A DNA stretch of 14,805 nucleotides from CAZAMT01 sp964486145 (lineage in GTDB: Bacteria > Bacteroidota > Bacteroidia > Bacteroidales > JAAAOM01): NCBI GenBank assembly GCA_964486145.1, contig CAZAMT010000074.1:1-14805 (forward strand), in the 5' to 3' direction. Within the stretch, counting starts at the first letter, position 1, and each line of letters starts with the position of its first letter. Below, in pieces: positions 9,256-14,351 of this stretch. A program made the translations under genes and the position numbers. A model generated the notes under the pieces. That model saw nothing but the letters and a program-made list of their open reading frames with translations, searched no databases and was not told the origin of the DNA.

Positions 9256-9456
9256 ATGGCATCTAAGAAATTAACTTATAAAGAAGCAGTACAGGAAATT
9301 GAAAATATTTTGCAAGAAATTGAAAATGATCAACTGGAAGTAGATGACCTTTCGGCGAAGGTAAACAGGGTCTCTGAATTACTGAGGTTTTGCAAAGATA
9401 AGCTTCATAAAACGGAGGAAGAAGTAGAAAAAATTCTGAAGTCCATCGACGAGTAA
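9256..9456 (+). CDS. xseB: Exodeoxyribonuclease VII small subunit
   Basis: This 66-residue acidic helical protein matches XseB in length and pattern: LTYKEAVQEIENILQEIEND, then LEVDDLSAKVNRVSELLRFCKDKL, then a Glu/Lys-rich end. In the family, several copies coat the long helix of XseA and are needed for activity. The ATG is 10 bases after the kinase stop, so it is probably translated from the same transcript. The normal position directly after xseA is taken by the kinase gene here. Confidence 0.95.
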   Translation: MASKKLTYKEAVQEIENILQEIENDQLEVDDLSAKVNRVSELLRFCKDKLHKTEEEVEKILKSIDE

Positions 9457-9458
9457 AA

Positions 9459-9503
9459 GAAGAAAAGAAAAAAGGGCAGGCAGCCCTAGCATACTACCCG
9501 CCC
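9459..9503 (-). terminator. Rho-independent terminator of the minus-strand protease-like gene
   Basis: In the minus-strand RNA a GGGCGGG arm (9503-9497) can pair with CCUGCCC (9480-9474), with one G-U pair and a 16-base loop. A U-rich tract follows directly (six U then a mixed U/C run, 9473-9459). A smaller AGGGC/GCCCT hairpin (9487-9473) is an alternative using the same U tract. It lies 28 bases after the stop of the gene ending at 9531. On the plus strand the stem has no U tract, so it should not stop xseB transcription. Confidence 0.7.
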
Positions 9504-9530
9504 CGACTTACTGGAATCAAAAACTTGCCA

Positions 9531-10361
9531 CTATCTGGCATTAAAAAGTGCATCTTTCTGAGAATTATTATCAATCCTGTTGCGTTCAAAAAAGTTATGA
9601 ATATTCCAACTACTTAAAGCGTAAGACGAGCTCATACTTGCAGATTTGTAAATCTCACCGGCAAGTTGTTTGATCTGGTTCTGGTTGACAATTAGAACCT
9701 GAATAGGATCAACTTCCGAAATATTAAACTCGCCTTCTGACTTTTTTAATAAATCAATGTTGGAATTTATTATGTATTTTAGTTGATTGTACGTTTTCAT
9801 CGCTTTGGAAAGCTTAAAACCTATGATTCCCATTACGTTACCTGTGGTAATGTCAATCAAAGGACTTCCTGCATTTCCCTTTTTAATATGCCCGTCAAAT
9901 TGCAGGTATTTTCGTTCTTCCGGGAAATGCAATACAGATGAAAGTATCCCTGATTTAATGGTTAGATTCGGTTGATCAAACTGATACCCCAAAAGGGCTA
10001 AGCCCATTCCAATTTCTGGCTCCTGGTTGATCTCAATATATAATGTTTGAATTTGGTTAAATTCCTCAAAATCAATGTCAATCACAGCAAACTGATCTGC
10101 AGTTTTATCGTGTTGATTGATAATTCTGTTTAATAACTCTGAATAAGGAAATTTCTTACTGGCTTTAACGGTAAACCCATCTTCCGACATAAATTTTATC
10201 ACTGCCACCTGAGCTCTTTTTAATTCCTGAAAGCCTGAGTCTGTAATTAAATAGCGGGATATTTTAAAGCCACTGAAATAGCCAATCTCTATGCCATTTT
10301 CATCTATTAAGTTGATAGCGGCTACCGATTGATTACACTTTGTCCAAATATCCCTGTACAT
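9531..10361 (-). CDS. Trypsin-fold protein lacking the catalytic triad (pseudo-protease)
   Basis: The 276 residues follow the chymotrypsin/HtrA-like pattern. An N-terminal strand region IGYFSGFKISRYLITD corresponds to the G-x-G-F...LTNAHV block. DQFAVIDID corresponds to DLAVLKVD, GLALLGYQ to the mid-domain Gly-rich turn, and GHIKKGNAGSPLID to the GNSGSP active-site block. Each catalytic position is replaced: His by Gly43, Asp by Gln90 and Ser by Ala164 (codon GCA, 9872-9870). The surrounding fold motifs and substrate-pocket turns (TGNVMGIIGFKL) remain, so this is a conserved fold without expected protease activity, perhaps a binding protein. The C-terminal 70 residues are polar with no known domain. 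No signal peptide is visible, so it is probably cytoplasmic. It is a single-gene unit with its own terminator. The alignment is by eye. Confidence 0.75.
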   Translation of the reverse strand: MYRDIWTKCNQSVAAINLIDENGIEIGYFSGFKISRYLITDSGFQELKRAQVAVIKFMSEDGFTVKASKKFPYSELLNRIINQHDKTADQFAVIDIDFEEFNQIQTLYIEINQEPEIGMGLALLGYQFDQPNLTIKSGILSSVLHFPEERKYLQFDGHIKKGNAGSPLIDITTGNVMGIIGFKLSKAMKTYNQLKYIINSNIDLLKKSEGEFNISEVDPIQVLIVNQNQIKQLAGEIYKSASMSSSYALSSWNIHNFFERNRIDNNSQKDALFNAR

Positions 10362-10383
10362 GTTTTCGTTTTTAATTCCATGA

Positions 10384-10414
10384 CAAAGTAATGGCTATTT
10401 TTGGTAGCAATCAA
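10384..10414 (-). promoter_or_regulatory. Possible promoter of the pseudo-protease gene
   Basis: On the minus strand TTACTTTG (10391-10384) matches 7 of 8 positions of TAnnTTTG, and a TTG (10414-10412) lies 20 bases further upstream, the expected spacing. The ATG is 23 bases downstream. On the opposite strand TATTTTTG (10396-10403) is an exact -7 match for the divergent lipoprotein gene, but has no matching -33 element. Confidence 0.35.
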
Positions 10415-10448
10415 TCCCCGATCTCGGGTATTTTTTATCTGTCAAGCA

Positions 10449-10486
10449 ACGTTTTATTACACAACTTCATCTGTAATAAAAAACGT
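10449..10486 (+). promoter_or_regulatory. AT-rich hairpin in the leader of the propeller lipoprotein gene
   Basis: Arms ACGTTTTATTACA (10449-10461) and TGTAATAAAAAACGT (10472-10486) are inverted copies apart from two extra bases, around a 10-base loop. The hairpin ends 19 bases before the ATG at 10506. No U tract follows on either strand, so it is not a standard terminator. It could act as an operator or as a leader structure affecting translation. Confidence 0.45.
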
Positions 10487-10505
10487 AACATTAAATTGAT
10501 TTTCG

Positions 10506-11546
10506 ATGCAAATAAAAAAAATATCATACCAACCATTGATTTTTGCTTTCACAGGATTGCTTCTCATTTGGAGTTGCACAAAGGATGAGGATTTTGCAGG
10601 GTCAGGAGTATTTTTTTCGGATACCATACCATCAGAAATTATACATGACGTAGTGTTTAATTCTAAAGATGAGATGTGGATATTGGGTTCTGCATTCGAT
10701 CCGGAAGCTGATTTACCACCCTGGTCGAGTTATCTGCCATTTAAGATGCAGTTGATAAAAAGGAGCAGCAATGGATTTCAGGTTTATGATCGCGTTCCCA
10801 ATTTAAATTCAATTCAGTTTGATAAATCTGATCGATTGCTGGGGCTGCAAAATAAGAGCATACAAATTTTTAAAAACGAAGGATTCATAGCTTTCAAAAC
10901 ACCGGATTTGCCAGAAAATGCAGGGTTAAATTCAATGGTGATTGATGATTTTAACCGTATTTGGGTGGCAGGAGCAAATGCCGGTATTTCAATGTTCGAT
11001 GGAGATGAATGGAAATCGTATACCCGGGATAATTCTGTTCTGTCAGACAATTCAATCATGTTTCTGGCAACAAACGGATCCTCCGTCTGGGGGCTTACCG
11101 AAGGCCAGGAAGAAATTTTTGAAATTTTGGACGGACAAATGAAATTACTATCTTTTGAAAAGGATACGGCGTTAACACAAACGTTTTATTTTATGGAAGC
11201 TGATCCGGATGGAAACCTTTGGTTTGCTGGTCAGAATAATATTTTTGTAATGAGTCCCCGGGGTTTTAATGTTGATAGAACTGTGGCTGAACGGATTTCA
11301 AGCAATCTACAGGAGCCTTTTTCCATTCGAAAGATAAAAGTTGATAAGAAAGGAAATTTATTCGTGCTTTACATTACAAATAATACAACAGAAAGAAAGA
11401 TCATAAAAGTTGGCAAAACAGGGAAGATTGAAGATATCAATATTCCCACAGATGCTGCGGGACATCATATTTATACAATGAGTTTTGATTCAAAAAATCA
11501 GTTATGGATTGGTACCACCCGGGGAGTTTTTAAAATTGAAAATTGA
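10506..11546 (+). CDS. Lipoprotein with two-component-regulator-type beta-propeller repeats
   Basis: The 346-residue protein starts with a lipoprotein signal (MQIKKISYQPLIFAFTG, core LLLIW) and a lipobox LIWSC with Cys24, followed by an acidic TKDEDF linker. The rest is a chain of propeller blades of the Reg_prop type: VVFNSKDEMWILGS, MVIDDFNRIWVAGANAG, MEADPDGNLWFAGQNN, IKVDKKGNLFVLYI and YTMSFDSKNQLWIGTTRG. The repeated D-x-x-N-x-hydrophobic-W-hydrophobic-G signature is clear. In Bacteroidota such repeats form the sensor half of hybrid regulators; here they stand alone on a lipid anchor. The protein should sit in the envelope and may bind a sugar or protein ligand, which is inference. It converges with the minus-strand RHH gene, with 3 bases between the stops. 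Confidence 0.85.
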   Translation: MQIKKISYQPLIFAFTGLLLIWSCTKDEDFAGSGVFFSDTIPSEIIHDVVFNSKDEMWILGSAFDPEADLPPWSSYLPFKMQLIKRSSNGFQVYDRVPNLNSIQFDKSDRLLGLQNKSIQIFKNEGFIAFKTPDLPENAGLNSMVIDDFNRIWVAGANAGISMFDGDEWKSYTRDNSVLSDNSIMFLATNGSSVWGLTEGQEEIFEILDGQMKLLSFEKDTALTQTFYFMEADPDGNLWFAGQNNIFVMSPRGFNVDRTVAERISSNLQEPFSIRKIKVDKKGNLFVLYITNNTTERKIIKVGKTGKIEDINIPTDAAGHHIYTMSFDSKNQLWIGTTRGVFKIEN

Positions 11547-11549
11547 CCT

Positions 11550-11798
11550 TTACTTGCTTTTAAACCAGACATCTTCAAGGTTTAGGAAATGCTTCAGGGC
11601 GATTTCAATCAAATCATTTTTATCCATGTCGACTTTATCTGCCAGTTTTTCATAGGCTTCCATTAATTTGGGACTTATCGAATCATTGTTGTTAGTGGGT
11701 TTTATCCCGGTATCCGCATTTTCAGCATTACCAATCACTTTTGTATTTGTTAGCATGGCTTTTTGGAACTCGTTGACATTTCGTTTACTTTTCACCAT
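11550..11798 (-). CDS. Small ribbon-helix-helix-like partner of ParA
   Basis: This 82-residue protein overlaps the 3' end of parA by 14 bases, indicating coupled translation. Residues 1-40 are basic, then polar and probably flexible. Residues 42-75 (SPKLMEAYEKLADK and DKNDLIEIALKHFL) align by eye with the two helices of ribbon-helix-helix DNA-binding domains, in the same register as the common ELL-x-x-LDELA...SRSELIREALREYL pattern. Small RHH proteins that bind a centromere and stimulate a ParA ATPase through a flexible N-terminus are known on plasmids (ParG and omega types). This protein has that domain order. No ParB/Noc-like gene is present. The RHH call is a pattern match, and an adaptor role for another cargo is also possible. 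Confidence 0.65.
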   Translation of the reverse strand: MVKSKRNVNEFQKAMLTNTKVIGNAENADTGIKPTNNNDSISPKLMEAYEKLADKVDMDKNDLIEIALKHFLNLEDVWFKSK

Positions 11799-12549
11799 AT
11801 TTTTTCAGTATTTCGGTTGCAAATTTTTTATAATCACTGGCCCCTCTGCTTTCAGGAGCATAGTCAAATATAGATTGTCCGAATGCAGTACATTCCATTA
11901 ATGAAATATCCTGACGAATCAGTGTATCGAACAATTTGTGTTTTAACTGCGGATTCAGACCAATATTGGTTATCACAGCCTGGCTAAATTTTGTTTTATG
12001 TGCCTGTCTTACAATGAGTATACCGGCAAGCTCAAGTTTTTCATTCAGTCGGTTTTTAACTTTGTCAGCCACCTGGAGGATTTTATCAAGTCCGATAAAT
12101 GCAAAATTCTCAGCCTGCATGGGCACGATGAAATAATCAGCAGCCACCAGCGAATTTAGAGAATATATTCCGAGGTTTGGGGCACAATCGATTATGATAA
12201 AGTCGTATTCCTTGTTAATTCCCGTAATGGCTTCTTTCAGCAGGTATTCGCGACCCGGTTCGTTGTTAACCTGGTATTCGTAATCAAGTAATTTCTCTGA
12301 ACTGGGTACCACGTGCAGTTTTTTTTGTTTCAATATAGAATCTGCAATGGTTGCATTATCAATTAGAACATCCCCTACATGCTTCTGAATATCCGATAAA
12401 CCAAGCGATGAGGTTAGGTTTGCCTGGCCATCCAGGTCGATCAGTAAAACTTTTTTACGCTTTCTTTGCAGTGCAGCACCCAGGTTGAGCGCTGTTGTTG
12501 TTTTTCCTGTTCCTCCTTTGTTGTTGATAATGGTTAATACGATAGCCAT
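11785..12549 (-). CDS. parA: ParA-family partitioning ATPase
   Basis: The 254-residue protein is a short ParA without an N-terminal HTH, like Soj or type Ib plasmid ParA. It has the deviant Walker A KGGTGKTT (residues 11-18, signature Lys11), the A' motif VLLIDLDGQAN (34-44) and Walker B FIIIDCAPNLG (117-127). Downstream are the family's switch-region residues IVPMQAENFA and a C-terminal helix. It binds ATP, dimerises on nonspecific DNA and positions a cargo. The ATG at 12549 gives the expected N-terminus MAIVLTIINNKGG. The gene overlaps the downstream RHH gene. The window lacks a ParB/parS pair, so the cargo could be a chromosomal or integrated mobile locus or a protein complex. Confidence 0.9.
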   Translation of the reverse strand: MAIVLTIINNKGGTGKTTTALNLGAALQRKRKKVLLIDLDGQANLTSSLGLSDIQKHVGDVLIDNATIADSILKQKKLHVVPSSEKLLDYEYQVNNEPGREYLLKEAITGINKEYDFIIIDCAPNLGIYSLNSLVAADYFIVPMQAENFAFIGLDKILQVADKVKNRLNEKLELAGILIVRQAHKTKFSQAVITNIGLNPQLKHKLFDTLIRQDISLMECTAFGQSIFDYAPESRGASDYKKFATEILKKYGEK

Positions 12550-12820
12550 TTTATTAATTTTTACCTGTTTACGAATGTACTCGGTTTTGGTTATTCATGC
12601 TGCTTTTTTTCGTTATTCACATGAAAATTCTCAATAAACCCTGATCTGTGTTTGAAACGAAAATATTACAGGAGTTGTAAAAAAAATCGAAAATTTTTTG
12701 TCTGTTAATCTTAGTTTTGACTTAATAAAAGTTACATTTTGATATGTGGATTTGGTCAAAAAGGCCTCTAAGTTTTTTCAGGACAGGTCTAAAAAAAAGC
12801 CCCTACTACGGCGGATGTGG
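12550..12820. other. Noncoding region upstream of parA
   Basis: No open frame with coding character is seen. The segment is AT-rich with long A and T tracts (for example around 12679-12700 and 12791-12798). Two copies of GTTATTCA lie at 12590-12597 and 12612-12619, 22 bases apart, just upstream of parA. They could be binding sites for the RHH partner but are short. No promoter matching TAnnTTTG exactly was found on the minus strand. Confidence 0.4.
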
Positions 12821-12821
12821 A

Positions 12822-12934
12822 ATAACACCAACCAACTTGAACAACATGTTGGTTAGTTTACAGCGCTAAGCGCCTAATACAATACTTTGTCAGCAAACCA
12901 CAAAACTTCGGCATTTAGGCTGGTGTGTTGTTAT
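12822..12934 (-). repeat. Structured imperfect inverted repeat, possible attC-like site following yoeB
   Basis: The ends are related inverted arms: ATAACACCAACC (12822-12833) and GGCTGGTGTGTTGTTAT (12918-12934). Inside are three nested hairpins: AACCAAC/GTTGGTT (12830-12854), GCGC-TAA-GCGC (12863-12873) and GCCTAA/TTAGGC (12872-12919). Length (about 113 bases), position directly after the last gene of a unit, and CATAAC-like ends fit an integron attC site. The internal folding is less regular than a standard attC, so it may be another type of cassette or mobile repeat. Confidence 0.45.
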
Positions 12935-12950
12935 GGTGCGTAAATTCTTC
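12930..12950 (+). repeat. Left 21-bp inverted repeat flanking the toxin-antitoxin module
   Basis: GTTATGGTGCGTAAATTCTT plus one C matches the reverse complement of 13536-13556 at 19 of 21 positions. It ends at the last base of the yoeB stop codon. With its partner it encloses 627 bases that hold only yefM-yoeB and their promoter. Confidence 0.7.
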
Positions 12951-13210
12951 TATTTGTCATAATGGTATCTACATGCGTAGATTCTAATTTCATCTTCATC
13001 GGCTTGATAAACCAATCTGTGCTCTCTGTCAATTCTTCGAGACCAATATCCAGCTAAATCATATTTCAAAGGTTCTGGTTTTCCTTTCCCGTCAAATGGA
13101 TTTCTTTGGATGTCTTTAATTAAGTCATTAATTTTCTTTAGCATCCTCTTGTCTTCATTCAACCAAGAAGTATAATCTTCCCAGGAGTTCTTCGTGAAAG
13201 TAATTTTCAT
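12950..13210 (-). CDS. yoeB: YoeB-family mRNA-cleaving toxin
   Basis: YoeB is a RelE-superfamily ribosome-dependent mRNA interferase held inactive by YefM. The 86 residues match E. coli YoeB almost position for position: SWEDYTSWLNEDKRMLKKIN, then NPFDGKGKPEPLK, then GYWSRRIDREHRLVYQ, ending CRYHYDK. The catalytic residues are all present: Glu46, Arg65, His83 and Tyr84. The ATG overlaps the yefM stop by one base (TAATG), the usual coupling with the antitoxin first. The toxin appears intact and active as encoded. Confidence 0.96.
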   Translation of the reverse strand: MKITFTKNSWEDYTSWLNEDKRMLKKINDLIKDIQRNPFDGKGKPEPLKYDLAGYWSRRIDREHRLVYQADEDEIRIYACRYHYDK

Positions 13211-13464
13211 TATTCTTCGATTAGTTTTTCATTAACAGTATTACCACTTTTCATTTGTCTTATAGACTCGTATAATCTATCTGTATTTGATTTTGAACTT
13301 AACAAATGAACGGTTTCCATTATTGAATTGTACTCATCCAAAGAAATCATGACTGTTCCTTTACCTGAACCACGTTTAATGATTAAAGTTTCATTATCTG
13401 ACTCAACTGTATCCAGGAATTTTTTCAGTCTTGTTCTAAATTCTGTATAATTCGCTGCTATCAT
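13210..13464 (-). CDS. yefM: YefM-family antitoxin
   Basis: The 84-residue protein has the Phd/YefM N-terminal DNA-binding fold (YTEFRTRLKKFLDTVESDNETLIIKR, then GTVMISLDEYNSIMETVHLL). A variable C-terminal segment, about residues 56-84, is expected to bind and block YoeB. It also represses its own operon together with the toxin. A well-formed promoter with paired TTGTAC motifs lies 30-60 bases upstream. It is the first gene of the pair, one base overlapping yoeB. Confidence 0.94.
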   Translation of the reverse strand: MIAANYTEFRTRLKKFLDTVESDNETLIIKRGSGKGTVMISLDEYNSIMETVHLLSSKSNTDRLYESIRQMKSGNTVNEKLIEE

Positions 13465-13495
13465 ATCAATACATATTTAAGTTATTATTCAAGTA

Positions 13496-13526
13496 CAAAT
13501 ATACGTACAATTTGAGAAAAAGTCAA
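13496..13526 (-). promoter_or_regulatory. Promoter and probable autoregulatory operator of yefM-yoeB
   Basis: On the minus strand TTG (13526-13524), a 20-base spacer and TATATTTG (13503-13496) form an exact Bacteroidota promoter. Two direct copies of TTGTAC (13510-13505 and 13498-13493), 12 bases apart, overlap the -7 element. YefM operators in E. coli carry a TGTACA core, so these are plausible binding sites for YefM or YefM-YoeB. The -7 element is 32 bases upstream of the ATG at 13464. Confidence 0.65.
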
Positions 13527-13535
13527 CTATTTCGC

Positions 13536-13556
13536 GAAGAATTTATGCGCCATAAC
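13536..13556 (-). repeat. Right 21-bp inverted repeat flanking the toxin-antitoxin module
   Basis: This is the partner of 12930-12950 in inverted orientation (19 of 21 bases; the two differences are both transitions). It begins 10 bases upstream of the yefM -33 element, so the promoter belongs to the enclosed unit. Its outer end (CATAAC) merges with the arm of the larger repeat to the right. Confidence 0.7.
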
Positions 13557-13679
13557 GTTTCGCAATATGCGGAGGCCGGGATTTCGGAGCTGCAACCTAT
13601 CAAGCCGTTGTGATTTTGAGTAAATGTACTATACTTTAAAATACCCACATCCCCCGGCTTGCGTATATTGCGTGTTGGC
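13549..13679 (-). repeat. Large imperfect inverted repeat, attC-like, forming the 3' end of the methyltransferase gene
   Basis: The left arm is 13549-13580 (contains CGCAATATGCGGAGGCCGGG) and the right arm is 13651-13679 (on the minus strand contains CGCAATATACGCAAGCCGGG). They are inverted copies with a few bulges and substitutions and enclose about 70 bases. Read on the minus strand the element starts GCCAACACG and ends CGTTATGGC, resembling the R'' and R' boxes of integron attC sites, and its 131-base length is in their range. Extrahelical bases on one arm are also an attC property. Similar dispersed palindromes occur in Bacteroidota, so this remains an inference. Confidence 0.55.
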
Positions 13680-14351
13680 TGAAATACCTGTTGTTGAACT
13701 TCCTTTAAACGGGTCTAAAATCAGAGCGTTAGGCTTTGTCGAAGCCAAAATAAGTCTTGTCAAAACTGAAAGTGGTTTTTGTGTTGGGTGCTTTCCACAA
13801 GATTTTTCCCAAGGGGCAATTGCAGGTAATTTCCAAACGTCTTTCATTTGTTTGTCTCCGTTTAGTTGCTTCATTAGGCCATAGTTGTAGTAATGAGGAA
13901 CTTTCTCTGATTTTCTTGCCCAAATAATCTGTTCGGTTGAGTATGTGAAATAACGACAAGAAAAATTTGGTGGGGGATTGGTCTTTTCCCAAGTGATTAT
14001 GTTTAAAATCTTAAATCCAAATTCAGTCAAAATTTGTCCAACTGAAAAAATATTATGCATTGTTCCACTTATCCAAATTGTTGCATCTTCTTTCATTTTG
14101 TCACGAACAAGTGAAAGCCATTTGCGATTGAAATCGTTTATGTATTCAAAACCGTTTGATTTATCCCAAGTGCCTTTGTTTACGTTAACAATCTGTCCGT
14201 TTTGAATTGAACGTCCGTTGTTTGATAAAAAATAGGGCGGGTCAGCGAAAACCATATCGAACTTGTGGTCAATTTCAGGTAAAATTTCCATAGTGTCCCC
14301 ATGGTATATGGAAAAGCATTGGTCATTTGATATAAAGTATTGGTTTCTCAA
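13629..14351 (-). CDS. DpnA-like beta-class DNA adenine methyltransferase, C-terminally truncated
   Basis: The 240 residues carry motifs in beta-class order: motif IV FADPPYFLSN (DPPY at 37-40), then WISGTMHNIFSVG and TNPPPNFSCRYFTYSTEQIIWARK. The target-recognition region GLMKQLNGDKQMKDVW, motif X GKHPTQKP (186-193) and motif I LDPFKGSSTTG (212-222) follow. From memory the pattern is closest to DpnA, the second methyltransferase of DpnII-type GATC systems, so N6-adenine in GATC is the likely target but unproven. After Ala225 the frame enters the inverted repeat. The expected motif II (a GIE/GID acidic residue) and following helix, about 25-30 residues, are missing, replaced by an unrelated tail NTQYTQAGGCGYFKV. 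Motif I has Ser where Gly is usual. The start is a TTG overlapping the upstream stop by 4 bases; the next Met would remove conserved sequence. Activity is doubtful. Confidence 0.85.
   Translation of the reverse strand: MRNQYFISNDQCFSIYHGDTMEILPEIDHKFDMVFADPPYFLSNNGRSIQNGQIVNVNKGTWDKSNGFEYINDFNRKWLSLVRDKMKEDATIWISGTMHNIFSVGQILTEFGFKILNIITWEKTNPPPNFSCRYFTYSTEQIIWARKSEKVPHYYNYGLMKQLNGDKQMKDVWKLPAIAPWEKSCGKHPTQKPLSVLTRLILASTKPNALILDPFKGSSTTGISANTQYTQAGGCGYFKV

Noticed and set aside
10391..10588. 65-codon plus-strand open frame before the propeller lipoprotein
   Set aside because: It runs through the promoter and leader and overlaps the lipoprotein start in another frame; the lipoprotein has a clear signal and lipobox.
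12791..12820. Rho-independent terminator after the yoeB-side repeat (minus strand, T-run of eight)
   Set aside because: The T tract is real but the preceding GCCGTAGTAGGGGC can form only about three pairs, too weak to call.
12830..12854. CRISPR repeat or transposon end
   Set aside because: The AACCAAC/GTTGGTT hairpin occurs once, with no regular spacers and no transposase gene nearby.
13624..13884. 86-codon plus-strand open frame opposite the methyltransferase
   Set aside because: It is antisense to the conserved motif X and motif I codons and starts within the inverted repeat; no independent coding evidence.
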